Source: Paenibacillus ottowii
GTDB lineage: Bacteria > Bacillota > Bacilli > Paenibacillales > Paenibacillaceae
Length of the DNA stretch: 64,000 nt
Direction: 5' to 3'
Assembly: GCF_006874425.1 (NCBI RefSeq)
Contig: NZ_VIJZ01000014.1
Span: 1 to 64,000, forward strand
Shown piece by piece: positions 1-7,991 of this stretch. Both the position numbers and the translations under genes were made by a program. The number at the start of each line of letters is the position of its first letter. Positions within the stretch are counted from its first letter, which is position 1. The notes below the pieces were generated by a model. It saw only the letters and a list, made by a program, of their open reading frames with translations. It was not told the DNA's origin and did no database searches.

Positions 1-95
1 GTTCCACACGTACCCATCCCGAACACGACCGTTAAGCCCTCCAGCGCCGATGGTACTTGGACCGCAGGGTCCTGGGAGAGTAGGACGTTGCCAAG
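1..95 (+). rRNA. rrf: 5S ribosomal RNA, 3' part (gene enters from the left edge)
   Basis: The first bases match the internal and 3' part of bacterial 5S rRNA, with the blocks CCCGAACACG, GTTAAGCCC and GGGAGAGTAGGACG in the expected order. The 5' part lies outside the window and the 3' boundary is estimated to within a few bases. It is followed by a factor-independent terminator, as expected at the end of an rrn operon. In B. subtilis the rrnA operon also sits directly before csfB, so its position agrees with the downstream gene order. Confidence 0.95.
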
Positions 96-108
96 CAACA
101 ACAAGTAA

Positions 109-148
109 AGAGGACCATGATCTTATTGAGATTATGGTCTTTTTTTTG
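109..148 (+). terminator. rrn operon terminator
   Basis: Inverted repeat with arms GACCAT and ATGGTC, closed by an AT-rich loop and followed by eight T. It lies directly after the 5S rRNA. Confidence 0.85.
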
Positions 149-187
149 CATATAAGTATAATTCAGAAACATCCTTACAAAAGTAAG

Positions 188-229
188 GTAACATTTTTGT
201 TACGGAATGTAAGAGCAAACCCTGTATAA
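188..229 (+). promoter_or_regulatory. Possible promoter with an overlapping palindrome, upstream of the lipoprotein gene
   Basis: A TATAAT box lies at 224-229. The -35 position is poor (about TTACGG at 200-205, spacer 18). A perfect palindrome, GTAACA-TTTT-TGTTAC (188-203), overlaps that -35 position, as an operator would. The regulator is unknown. The palindrome is seen directly; its role is inference. Confidence 0.4.
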
Positions 230-333
230 TATAGGTATTGAATCCCATACACATACGCTGCTATATTGCAGAATTATGCAAGCTCCATTATAGGATTTTG
301 TATAGTCAATCAGGCTGGTAAGGAGGGAAGATC

Positions 334-753
334 ATGCGGCGAAATAAATGGCTTGCTCTATTGGTGCTATTGAGTGTCGCTGTCGCGATTCTTACCGGGT
401 GCGTGGAGGAGGAGCCTTCTTGGACATCGTTTGAGGGCGCTGCTAATGAGAAGACGTTTCCGGTTCCCAAAGAAGCTAGTAAAACCGATCGGGCCAGCAG
501 CAATTCGGACATGGACTATGTACGCTATGCACTACCAGCGTTGAAGGAAAGCGATAGTCTACCTGCTCCTTATTTGGAGGAGATTGCAGCTTGGGGCTGG
601 ACTGAGGAACCGAGTTTATCTACTTCGAACCAGAAGGTGTTCCAGAAAAATAAACACATGGTGCATTTGTCAGTGCATGATGGTTCTTTTACCGTATTAG
701 TTCCAAAAGACAAAAAAGCTGCTGTGAAGAGTAAAAGTGTAGATCTTAATTAG
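334..753 (+). CDS. Small predicted lipoprotein, function unknown
   Basis: Encodes 139 residues with a typical lipoprotein signal peptide: a basic start (MRRNK), a hydrophobic core, and a lipobox LTGC with the modified cysteine at residue 23. It should be anchored to the outer face of the cytoplasmic membrane. The mature part is hydrophilic, with acidic and tryptophan-containing stretches (EEIAAWGW) and a basic C-terminus, and I recognise no domain. An AAGGAGGG ribosome site lies just before the ATG. The gene is alone between the rRNA terminator and a convergent gene. Its TAG stop lies inside a run of TTAGGG/TTAAGG hexamers. Only the lipoprotein assignment is secure. Confidence 0.75.
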   Translation: MRRNKWLALLVLLSVAVAILTGCVEEEPSWTSFEGAANEKTFPVPKEASKTDRASSNSDMDYVRYALPALKESDSLPAPYLEEIAAWGWTEEPSLSTSNQKVFQKNKHMVHLSVHDGSFTVLVPKDKKAAVKSKSVDLN

Positions 754-785
754 GGTTAGGGTTAAGGTTAAGGTTAAGGTTAAGG
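750..785 (+). repeat. Telomere-like hexamer tract (TTAGGG x2, TTAAGG x4)
   Basis: Six perfect 6-bp units in a row: two TTAGGG followed by four TTAAGG. The first unit contains the TAG stop codon of the lipoprotein gene. This is a simple-sequence tract, not a true telomere, and slippage could alter its length. Confidence 0.9.
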
Positions 786-879
786 TCTTCAAAGAGGTAT
801 GCAATATAAGATGTATTGTAGGGTCAGAGTTAACTCATAGCGTATTGTTTGCTATGTGTATAATGATGAATGATAAGAT

Positions 880-925
880 GGGGAAGCACTTGAAACTGCC
901 GTTTTGCAGAAAGTGGCTTCCTTTT
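880..925 (+). terminator. Probable terminator after the lipoprotein gene
   Basis: Outer arms GAAGCACTT and AAGTGGCTTC, inner arms CTGC and GCAG, then CCTTTT. The stem is imperfect and the T-run is short. Confidence 0.5.
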
Positions 926-1031
926 ATATATTTGTATATCGACCGAATTATCTACATAATAATGAAGTAGAACTGTAAGTAAAACCATATTTAATCATAG
1001 AATAAAGCAATTATAGAGGATAAAATATAAG

Positions 1032-1064
1032 AAAAGGAGCAACCGACTTGGGTTGCTCCTTTTT
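1032..1064. terminator. Bidirectional terminator between convergent genes
   Basis: Perfect arms AAAGGAGCAACC and GGTTGCTCCTTT around a 5-base loop, with A-run on the left and T-run on the right, so it can end transcripts from both sides. Confidence 0.85.
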
Positions 1065-1143
1065 ATGTTTTAGGCTGAATTGATGGTTGAGGGAATATAC
1101 GAGTTGAAGTCCTGATCTGTACAGATACTAAGTGGACTGACTT

Positions 1144-1671
1144 TTACTGTTGATAGTAGGAGGCTTCTTCATCAGTGAGCTTCAACATGCCGTCTTTTCT
1201 CTCCCCTGTAAGCCGACCCAAGACGTACAAACGCGGTGCAATGAGCCATAGGTGCCAAAAGAGTAAGGATACGGTAAAGGCTGGTGGAGACCAGAGAATG
1301 AACACGGCTGATAAGCAAATACCAATCCAGAGTGTATGTATGTGTACACGGCGAAAAATACTATAGCCTATGTACTGGTCTGTCATATAGCCTAGCCATG
1401 GCAACCTGCGATGAAACGTCCAGCGTTTGCGAAAGGCTGTCCCCTTACCTATGTATAGGACAGATCGCGAAATTACGAAGTGTACCCATAAGGTTAGTAA
1501 AAAGGCAAGAGCAAACAAAAATACACTCGTCCAGGAAAAGGCCAGAAGCAGAAAGAGAAGCATAATAACAGGCAGTGTGAGGTGACTCCATATCAGCTGA
1601 CGCGGTATATTGATTTTCTTGATGAGCTTGTAGTGATAGTAGGTAGCTTTGGTTCCGGTTTCTTCTATCAT
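1144..1671 (-). CDS. Membrane protein of unknown function
   Basis: Encodes about 175 residues from the ATG at 1671, which has an AAAGGA ribosome site nine bases upstream. A longer reading from GTG at 1704 has no such site. The protein is rich in Leu, Phe and Trp, with about four predicted membrane segments in two hydrophobic hairpins (roughly residues 29-68 and 110-150). A basic loop (FRKRWTFHRRLPW) joins them and the C-terminus is acidic. I recognise no family or catalytic motif. It stands alone, convergent with the lipoprotein gene, sharing a bidirectional terminator. It is not part of the B. subtilis gene order here. Confidence 0.7.
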   Translation of the reverse strand: MIEETGTKATYYHYKLIKKINIPRQLIWSHLTLPVIMLLFLLLAFSWTSVFLFALAFLLTLWVHFVISRSVLYIGKGTAFRKRWTFHRRLPWLGYMTDQYIGYSIFRRVHIHTLWIGICLSAVFILWSPPAFTVSLLFWHLWLIAPRLYVLGRLTGERKDGMLKLTDEEASYYQQ

Positions 1672-2069
1672 GCGAACAGTCCTTTCATTAATCTGCTGCA
1701 TCACAAGTGCTTCCCGTCCACAGCCGGAAAAAGGGACGGTACTTCGCTCATGCCGCTTTAATAAGCATCAATTGTTTTTTATAAATGTGTAGAACGACGT
1801 CATCTAGTGTTAGCTAATCTATTCTATAATTATGGGGAAAGCCTTCACAGATGAAGTAGCACAAGGCTTCAATGAAAGGGTATCCAGACATAAAAGCTTT
1901 TCTTATTATATCGGCATATGCGGCTGTTTTTTTAAACATACGGGGTACAAACACCATAATAGCCCAAGAGGAATATATATAGGGTGTATCGTCAAACTGG
2001 GCTATGAAAAGGTTTAAAATAGTAGAAAGTGACCCATACTAATAGTAAAAGAAACAAGGTGGGATGGAT
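1672..2069. other. Intergenic region before gin
   Basis: About 400 bases of AT-rich DNA between divergent genes. Apart from the forespore-type promoter at 2012-2041 I see nothing. A 61-codon reading frame at 1832-2017 has no ribosome site and no recognisable protein. Confidence 0.5.
2012..2041 (+). promoter_or_regulatory. Sigma-F/sigma-G type promoter for gin
   Basis: GTTTA (2012-2016, fits the GYWTA -35 of forespore sigma factors), an 18-base spacer, then CATACTA (2035-2041), the preferred sigma-G -10. B. subtilis csfB is known to be forespore-transcribed by sigma-F, so type and context agree. Confidence 0.6.
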
Positions 2070-2255
2070 ATGCATGATCAAGGTGACCACCGCTGCATCA
2101 TATGCGGACAACACAAACATGAAGGCATTTTTATCGTTTCCGAGTTTATCTGTGATACGTGTGAAGCCGAAATGGTGCACACGGATGCAACTGATGCCAA
2201 ATATCATTTTTTTATTGACCAACTAAAGCAAATTTGGGTACAGAAAAATGCATAA
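2070..2255 (+). CDS. gin: Anti-sigma-G factor Gin (CsfB)
   Basis: Encodes 61 residues with two CxxC pairs (Cys9/Cys12 and Cys28/Cys31), the zinc-binding signature of Gin. In B. subtilis Gin binds and blocks sigma-G (and also sigma-E in the mother cell) to keep stage-specific transcription in order. The start chosen is the ATG at 2070, seven bases after AAGGTGG; the in-frame ATG at 2064 would touch that ribosome site. Between the rrn operon and the yaaO-like gene is exactly where csfB lies in B. subtilis. The promoter is forespore-type and a terminator follows. xpaC and yaaN, next in B. subtilis, are absent. Confidence 0.88.
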   Translation: MHDQGDHRCIICGQHKHEGIFIVSEFICDTCEAEMVHTDATDAKYHFFIDQLKQIWVQKNA

Positions 2256-2292
2256 TAACCTTCGCTAGCTAGTGTTTGAAGGGTTGCAATCT

Positions 2293-2319
2293 AAGGTCTG
2301 TCGATACGGGCCTTTTTTT
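2293..2319 (+). terminator. Terminator after gin
   Basis: Eight-pair stem AAGGTCTG / CGGGCCTT with two G-U pairs and a six-base loop, followed by seven T. Confidence 0.8.
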
Positions 2320-2398
2320 CTGTGAGTAAAAGTAGGATTCCGCTTGATTTTACGATAAAATAGGGTAGATATAAAGCTTTGTTTGGAAGGATTGCAGA

Positions 2399-3982
2399 AT
2401 GATGGGGAAAAAGGCGGTTCATGCACCATTAGTGGAAGCTCTAATACGTTACAGATCTCAGGGAAATGCTTCTTTCCATGTACCTGGTCACAAGAATGGA
2501 CAAGTCTATAGGCATGAGGAATTGGCAGCTCTGTTGCAAGAGGTGATGTCTATTGATGCAACGGAGATTACCGGACTGGATGATTTGCATCACCCAGAAG
2601 ACGTGATCCGTGAAGGACAGGAGCTGGCTGCGAAGTGCTTTGGTGCAGAAGAGAGCTTTTGGCTTATTGGAGGCAGTACGGTTGGCAATTTGGCTATGAT
2701 TTTAACCGTATGTACGGAGCCGGGAGATGTACTACTGGTACAGAGAAATGTACACAAATCTGTTCTGAACGGTCTCATGTTATCAGGGGCCAAGGCCGTA
2801 TTCTTAGAACCGGAAATAGATACACTAAGCGGGCTAGCAGTTGCTCCATCGACAGACACGATCAAGGCTGCACTTAAGGCCTATCCATTGGCTAAAGGAG
2901 TGTTACTCACGCTGCCCAACTATTATGGGATGGGGCATGATCTGACGGCTACAGCTAAAGCCTGCCATGCAGCCCATGTGCCATTAATGGTAGATGAAGC
3001 GCATGGTGCTCATTATGGGCTACATCCTCATCTGCCAGTCTCTGCTCTTTCCTGTGGGGCTGATGTAGTCGTCCAATCGACACATAAAATGCTTTCTGCT
3101 ATGACTATGGGAGCTATGTTACATGTTCAAGGACCGAGAATTCATCGAGAACTGCTCCGTCAGCGGCTGGCTATGGTGCAAAGCTCCAGTCCTTCGTATC
3201 CATTAATGGCCTCGCTGGATTTGGCAAGATGGTATATCGATGCTTATGGCACGGATGCTTTTACTGAGGGCTTAGCGGCTGCAGACGCCTTTAGAAAGGG
3301 GCTGGAGCAGCTTCCACGCTTTCGCTTGCTAGAGCCTACACAGCAGGCAAATGAAGAGTGTAAAGCACGGAAAGGGATCTCAGAGGCCTTGGATAGTGCT
3401 AAGAAGAGGAGAAGCGGTTACTCAACTCAGGACCCTTTTAAAATGGTGCTGTATGATACATGGGGTGTACTAGATGGCTTTGGGTTAAAACGTGAGCTGG
3501 AGACTTACGGATGTATTCCGGAGATGAGTGACGAAAAGCATGTTGTTTTATTGTTTACATTAAGCTCTACAGCTAGGGATGCGAGTCACCTGTTGCAGGC
3601 TCTTGTGCATATAAATAATGATATAGGATTTAAGGGGACGGCTCGTGAGCCGGAGTTAGCAGGGAAAGAGCAGCAGAGACTAGAATTAGATTTTTCCACG
3701 TGGAACAATGATGAAATGAAGGCTTACTCCAGTCCAGTGCAGTTTGGGCTTCAACCGATTCATCCGGATCAGATGGAGATCGTGCCTGTGGAGGAATCGG
3801 CCGGCAGGATAGCTGCTGAAATGATTATCCCATATCCTCCAGGTATTCCGCTGCTATATGCGGGGGAAACGGTCACGCAAGCGATTGCTCTGCGGATGAA
3901 CCGTCTACGTGAGCTGGGAGCTAAATGGCAAGGGGTAGCAGATGAAAGTATGCTTACAATTCGGGTATTCCGTTTACAATAA
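2399..3982 (+). CDS. yaaO: Orn/Lys/Arg decarboxylase family PLP enzyme (YaaO-like)
   Basis: Encodes 527 residues of the fold-type I decarboxylase family acting on basic amino acids. The N-terminus carries the family start FHVPGHKNG. DEAHGAH (199-205) supplies the PLP-ring contacts, and STHKM places the Schiff-base lysine at residue 230. The C-terminal domain has the PYPPGIPLL motif. The protein is longer than the usual ~480 residues because of a charged segment around residues 315-340. Substrate cannot be read from sequence; arginine or lysine, leading to polyamines, is most likely. GGAAGG precedes ATG-ATG. It leads a run into tmk-darA-yaaR as in B. subtilis. Confidence 0.9.
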   Translation: MMGKKAVHAPLVEALIRYRSQGNASFHVPGHKNGQVYRHEELAALLQEVMSIDATEITGLDDLHHPEDVIREGQELAAKCFGAEESFWLIGGSTVGNLAMILTVCTEPGDVLLVQRNVHKSVLNGLMLSGAKAVFLEPEIDTLSGLAVAPSTDTIKAALKAYPLAKGVLLTLPNYYGMGHDLTATAKACHAAHVPLMVDEAHGAHYGLHPHLPVSALSCGADVVVQSTHKMLSAMTMGAMLHVQGPRIHRELLRQRLAMVQSSSPSYPLMASLDLARWYIDAYGTDAFTEGLAAADAFRKGLEQLPRFRLLEPTQQANEECKARKGISEALDSAKKRRSGYSTQDPFKMVLYDTWGVLDGFGLKRELETYGCIPEMSDEKHVVLLFTLSSTARDASHLLQALVHINNDIGFKGTAREPELAGKEQQRLELDFSTWNNDEMKAYSSPVQFGLQPIHPDQMEIVPVEESAGRIAAEMIIPYPPGIPLLYAGETVTQAIALRMNRLRELGAKWQGVADESMLTIRVFRLQ

Positions 3983-4085
3983 AGATTAGATGCTAGAGAA
4001 TGAACAAATACAGAAGACTGGATAAAAGAAGCATACACAGCCTGTAGGTGACTTTTATTTTTCAGGCAGGAAAGCAGGGAATAAC

Positions 4086-4733
4086 ATGAATCGCAAAGGC
4101 ATTTTTATTACGCTGGAGGGGGGAGACGGCTCCGGTAAGACAACCATGATCCAACGGCTAGCAAAGTTTATGGAGGAAGAGGGACATCCAGTCGTTACGA
4201 CGAGGGAACCGGGCGGCATCGAAATTTCTGAAAAGATTCGTTCTATCATTCTGGACCCTGCACATACCAGTATGGATGCCAGAACAGAGGCGCTTTTATA
4301 TGCGGCGGCGCGGCGCCAGCATTTGGTGGAGAAGGTGAAGCCGGCTATTGAACAAGGAGCTATCGTATTATGTGATCGTTTTGTAGACAGTAGTCTGGTC
4401 TATCAGGGGTTTGCAAGAGGGATTGGCATTGAAGAGGTAGCTTCGATTAATCGCTTTGCGGTAGATGATTGGGAGCCTGATGCCACGTTTTACCTGGATA
4501 TAGAACCCGAATTAGGATTGGCAAGGATTAATGCGTCACGGGGAGAGGAAATGGATCGCCTTGATATGGAGAGCATATCATTCCATCATAAGGTGCGAGA
4601 GGCTTATCTGGAGCTGGCTCGCAAATACCCAGAACGAATTACGGTTGTGGATGCATCTCCTGCACCGGAGCAGGTAGAGCAAGTATTGAGGGATTTGCTG
4701 AAAAAGCGGTTTATTCAGAATTTTACCGTATAA
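4086..4733 (+). CDS. tmk: Thymidylate kinase
   Basis: Encodes 215 residues, the normal length. The enzyme phosphorylates dTMP to dTDP in dTTP synthesis. Visible are the P-loop GGDGSGKT (12-19), the TREPGG motif (39-44) that binds the nucleotide, the DR pair (97-98) with following DSSLVYQG, and a lid segment near GEEMDRLD. Upstream AGGA and an AGGG stretch provide the ribosome site. The order yaaO-tmk-darA-yaaR-holB is conserved across Bacillales and ties dTTP supply to the replication gene holB. Confidence 0.97.
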   Translation: MNRKGIFITLEGGDGSGKTTMIQRLAKFMEEEGHPVVTTREPGGIEISEKIRSIILDPAHTSMDARTEALLYAAARRQHLVEKVKPAIEQGAIVLCDRFVDSSLVYQGFARGIGIEEVASINRFAVDDWEPDATFYLDIEPELGLARINASRGEEMDRLDMESISFHHKVREAYLELARKYPERITVVDASPAPEQVEQVLRDLLKKRFIQNFTV

Positions 4734-4806
4734 TTGTCGAAGGATATACGGTAAAATTGAGCTAGGGACAAGGTGTCTCTAGTATGACTTGAAGGAGGAA
4801 TACAGG

Positions 4807-5136
4807 ATGAAGCTGATTATTGCGATTGTACAGGATAAGGACAGTAATAGATTATCCAGCGGACTGGTGAAGGCTAATTTCCGTGCTACCAAATTGGCCA
4901 GTACAGGAGGATTTCTGCGTGCAGGCAATACGACATTTATGATTGGTGTTGATGACAATCAGGTAGACTCGTTGATGAATGTCATTCGCAGCAGTTGCAA
5001 GGTACGTGAACAGCTGGTCACACCCGTTACCCCTATGAGTGGGACGACGGACTCCTATCTGCCGTTACCTGTTGAAGTGCAGGTGGGTGGAGCGACCGTT
5101 TTCGTGATGCCTGTAGACCGTTTCGAGCATTTCTGA
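4807..5136 (+). CDS. darA: Cyclic-di-AMP receptor DarA (PstA/YaaQ)
   Basis: Encodes 109 residues, the same length as B. subtilis DarA, a PII-like trimer that binds c-di-AMP. The start is the ATG at 4807, eight bases after AAGGAGG; an ATG six codons earlier lacks such spacing. The sequence has the family N-terminus MKLIIAIVQDKD, the FRATKLASTGGFL loop and the GNTTFMIGV strand. Its target is not known from the family with certainty. It sits between tmk and yaaR as usual. The window also has a c-di-AMP riboswitch before yabE and a Ktr channel gene, both of c-di-AMP-regulated types. Confidence 0.93.
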   Translation: MKLIIAIVQDKDSNRLSSGLVKANFRATKLASTGGFLRAGNTTFMIGVDDNQVDSLMNVIRSSCKVREQLVTPVTPMSGTTDSYLPLPVEVQVGGATVFVMPVDRFEHF

Positions 5137-5336
5137 AGCTTCACAATAGAACCTATTCTGCCGATAAGATAGGGGAAATACCCATTTCTCACCATATGAT
5201 GGGAATGAGGGGTAGGTCCACTAATACGGCAGCGCTACAGCGCAGCCCCCGGAAAAGCCGAAGAGCTCCTGAGTTCTCTATTGAACTGTTCGTGAAGAGG
5301 ATAAATGCAAGGCGTCCGAGGAGAAAGCAGGTTTAT

Positions 5337-5780
5337 ATGAAAATAAATCCGGGCTACCGCCCTTTACACAGTACATTGTCTACAAATGAAACGAGTGCCA
5401 AGCCAATTCAGCCGAAAAGTTTCTCCGATGTTATGCAGCAAAATGGGGAACAGGCTTCGAAGGAGGAATTGAACCGGCGCTTTAAGGAAATCCAAATGCA
5501 GGGAGACCGGCTTGCTCGCTCAATGACGATTCGTGAGTTGAAGGCCTATAAGATGCTGGTCAAACGGTTTCTGGAAGATACAGTTCGGCGAGGTGTGTCT
5601 ATGAAGGACACAAAGGGCTGGGATCGTCGGGGACGCAGTAAGCGTTATAAGCTGATTGATGAAGTGGATGACATATTGCTCAAAATGGCAGATGAGCTGC
5701 TCGAAACGGAGCAAGGGAAAATTGAGCTTTTACAAGGAGTCGGTGAGATTAGAGGCTTGCTGATTAATCTTTCATTTTAA
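5337..5780 (+). CDS. yaaR: YaaR family protein (DUF327)
   Basis: Encodes 147 residues from ATG 5337, matching the ~146 of B. subtilis YaaR. The open frame continues 47 codons upstream, but that part is basic, unlike the family, and a GAGGAG site precedes 5337. The protein is mostly helical and highly charged, with the conserved region RELKAYKMLVKRFLED and a C-terminal GEIRGLLINLSF. The biochemical role is unknown. It is followed by a terminator that separates it from holB. Confidence 0.85.
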   Translation: MKINPGYRPLHSTLSTNETSAKPIQPKSFSDVMQQNGEQASKEELNRRFKEIQMQGDRLARSMTIRELKAYKMLVKRFLEDTVRRGVSMKDTKGWDRRGRSKRYKLIDEVDDILLKMADELLETEQGKIELLQGVGEIRGLLINLSF

Positions 5781-5829
5781 AGGCAGTCTTAGGTTATAAA
5801 TGAATACAGACGGGCTGTTGCCACGATGG

Positions 5830-5867
5830 AATAATCTGCTTGCTGATCATGCTGGCAGATTATTTTT
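5830..5867 (+). terminator. Terminator between yaaR and holB
   Basis: Perfect 10-bp arms AATAATCTGC / GCAGATTATT with a 15-base loop, followed by TTT. Confidence 0.75.
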
Positions 5868-6029
5868 GACTATATGCATGTGGGCAGACGTAATATGCAA
5901 ACAGCAGTATAGTTATACTGAAGAATCATGATTTGAAGGTGAGATCATCGGAATAGCAACAAACTCGCCCAGGAAAACAACGATTAGCTGATGGTTCATC
6001 GTTGTTTTCAGTGGAGAAAGAGAGGGAAC

Positions 6030-7025
6030 ATGTCTTTCCAACATATATTGGGACAGGATGTAGCCAAAAAAATGCTGCAAAGTGCATTGCGGAATCACAC
6101 AGTCAGCCATGCATATGTTTTTAGCGGGCCGCAGGGAAGCGGGCAGATGAACATGGCACAGACCTTTGCCAAGGCTTTATTTTGTGAGCGGCAGACGGAT
6201 GATGCATGTGGAGAGTGCTTGTCATGCCGAAAGGTAGAACACGGGAATCATCCGGATTTGCACATTGTAGAGCCCGAGGGGGCAACGATTAAAATTGATC
6301 AGATTCGCGGTCTTCAACGGATATTTTCATATAAATCCGAAAGCTCCAATCCGAAGGTATATATCATTCGGCAGGCGGATACCATGACAGTGCAAGCTGC
6401 TAATAGCCTGCTTAAATTTTTGGAGGAGCCGCAGGTTCCTGTGGTCGGTATACTCATTTCTGAAAATGGACAGGCATTGCTGCCTACAATTCAATCGCGG
6501 ACACAGCAGGTACCTTTCCACGCTTTACAGCCAGAAGTGATGATGCAGGCGTTAATTGGGGAAGGCTATACGGCAGGGCTTGTCCGGTCAGTGGTTCATA
6601 TGGCTTCAGGACTGGAATCATGTAGAGAAATTCTCCAGCAGAATTGGTTTGCAGAAATTAGAAACGTAGTGTTACAATTAGTGAAGGAGTCCATGAGCCG
6701 GGGGAGTTCGTCGATTATTCTGGCTCAACAGAAGATTTTTAAAACTGGACTTTCTGAACACCTGGATATTCTGTTTCATCTGTTTCATTTGTGGTTCAAA
6801 GATATGCTTCATTTCCGTTACGGAAGGCACGAAAGCATTGTTTTCATAGATCATTTGGAGTCCGTCTCCAAATTGGCAATCACCCGCAGCACGGAACAAT
6901 GGGTCTCTTATATGGATTTGGCCGCGAATTGCAGAAAGAAGCTCCGTTTTCACGTCAACGGACAATTATGCGTGGAGCAGCTTCTGATTGGGTTGTCCGA
7001 TACAAGCGGTTCTATCACCGGCTAA
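6030..7025 (+). CDS. holB: DNA polymerase III delta' subunit
   Basis: Encodes 331 residues of the clamp-loader AAA+ family. The start is the ATG at 6030 after GAGAGGG; a longer frame to 5991 is not supported. The N-terminus FQHILGQDVAKKML is typical of HolB. The phosphate loop position reads GPQGSGQM (33-40), lacking the Walker lysine, so this subunit probably does not hydrolyse ATP. A zinc module is formed by Cys52, Cys60, Cys63 and Cys66. The region NSLLKFLEEP is the sensor-side hallmark, and SRTQQV replaces the usual SRC motif. It is followed by ricT and yabA, a conserved replication neighbourhood. Confidence 0.92.
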   Translation: MSFQHILGQDVAKKMLQSALRNHTVSHAYVFSGPQGSGQMNMAQTFAKALFCERQTDDACGECLSCRKVEHGNHPDLHIVEPEGATIKIDQIRGLQRIFSYKSESSNPKVYIIRQADTMTVQAANSLLKFLEEPQVPVVGILISENGQALLPTIQSRTQQVPFHALQPEVMMQALIGEGYTAGLVRSVVHMASGLESCREILQQNWFAEIRNVVLQLVKESMSRGSSSIILAQQKIFKTGLSEHLDILFHLFHLWFKDMLHFRYGRHESIVFIDHLESVSKLAITRSTEQWVSYMDLAANCRKKLRFHVNGQLCVEQLLIGLSDTSGSITG

Positions 7026-7163
7026 CAGAAAGGCGCGCTTGTTCCACTCTGCACAATCCGCGACGCCAGGTTCCCGGTTTGTGCGACAGTGAGACTTCAA
7101 TTGCGGCCATTCGTACAATGTCGGCTACAAATGAGGTTTAGTGGCATACAAGGGGGTTAATTT

Positions 7164-7964
7164 TTGTATAGTGTAGTGGGTGTCCGTTTCAAGAAGGCGG
7201 GCAAGACTTATTATTTTGATCCGCTGGATCTTCCAGTGGAGAAAGAAAACTGCGTCATAGTAGAGACCGCACGCGGGATTGAATATGGCAAGGTTGTGGT
7301 GGGCAAAAAAGAAGTAAATGATTCAGATGTTGTCCTACCCTTAAAAAAAGTCATTCGTATTGCCGGAGATGATGACGCTCTTGTTGTAGAAGAGAATAAA
7401 TTGGCGGCCAAGGATGCGTTCGGTACGTGTTTAAATAAAATTAAAGACCATAACCTTAAAATGAAGCTGGTAGATGTGGAATTTACATTTGACCGCAATA
7501 AGATCATTTTTTATTTTACGGCAGAGGGTCGGGTTGATTTTCGAGAGCTTGTAAAGGATTTGGCCAGCATTTTTCGTACACGAATTGAGCTGCGGCAGAT
7601 CGGAGTACGGGATGAGGCTAAAATGCTTGGTGGAATCGGACCTTGCGGACGTATTCTGTGTTGTTCCTCATGGCTGGGAGATTTTGACCCGGTATCTATT
7701 AAGATGGCGAAGGATCAGAGCTTGTCGCTGAATCCGACGAAGATTTCCGGGTTGTGCGGAAGGTTGATGTGCTGCCTCAAATTTGAACATGATAACTACG
7801 AAAGCATGCGAGAAGAGCTACCTCAGGTAGGCAAGATGGTTATCACCTCTCTGGGAGAAGGTAAAGTCGTAGGGATCAATGCAGGCCATCGTACGGTACA
7901 TGTTCAACTGTTTGAGATCAGTAAGGTCAAGGAACTTCCAATGGACGATGTAGTCGTCAAGTAA
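7164..7964 (+). CDS. ricT: RicT (YaaT, PSP1 family)
   Basis: Encodes 266 residues starting at TTG after AGGGGG. Family members form the Y-complex (RicA-RicF-RicT) that steers RNase Y in mRNA maturation and is needed for biofilm formation, competence and sporulation in B. subtilis. Six conserved cysteines are visible: Cys161, Cys166, Cys167, Cys198, Cys203 and Cys204, in GPCGRILCCSSW and GLCGRLMCCLKFEH. These fit the reported iron-sulfur cluster ligands of the complex. It lies nine bases before the frame of yabA, as in B. subtilis. Confidence 0.95.
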   Translation: MYSVVGVRFKKAGKTYYFDPLDLPVEKENCVIVETARGIEYGKVVVGKKEVNDSDVVLPLKKVIRIAGDDDALVVEENKLAAKDAFGTCLNKIKDHNLKMKLVDVEFTFDRNKIIFYFTAEGRVDFRELVKDLASIFRTRIELRQIGVRDEAKMLGGIGPCGRILCCSSWLGDFDPVSIKMAKDQSLSLNPTKISGLCGRLMCCLKFEHDNYESMREELPQVGKMVITSLGEGKVVGINAGHRTVHVQLFEISKVKELPMDDVVVK

Positions 7965-7991
7965 ACCATTAGGTTGCTTCGGGGTGGAAAC

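Larger units (their letters stand above)
754..1143. other. Intergenic stretch between convergent genes
   Basis: After the hexamer tract this 390-base region is AT-rich. It holds two hairpins with terminator character (880-925 and 1032-1064), listed separately. No ORF with a ribosome site and no RNA gene is visible. Confidence 0.6.

Noticed and set aside
750..785. A real telomere or chromosome end
   Set aside because: The tract is 36 bases, inside a conserved chromosomal region, with normal genes on both sides.
1832..2017. 61-codon ORF before gin
   Set aside because: No ribosome site, no recognisable protein, and it ends in the forespore promoter region.
6791..7141. 116-codon ORF overlapping the end of holB
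   Set aside because: It lies in another frame of a clear gene and its tail is basic, low-quality sequence without a ribosome site.
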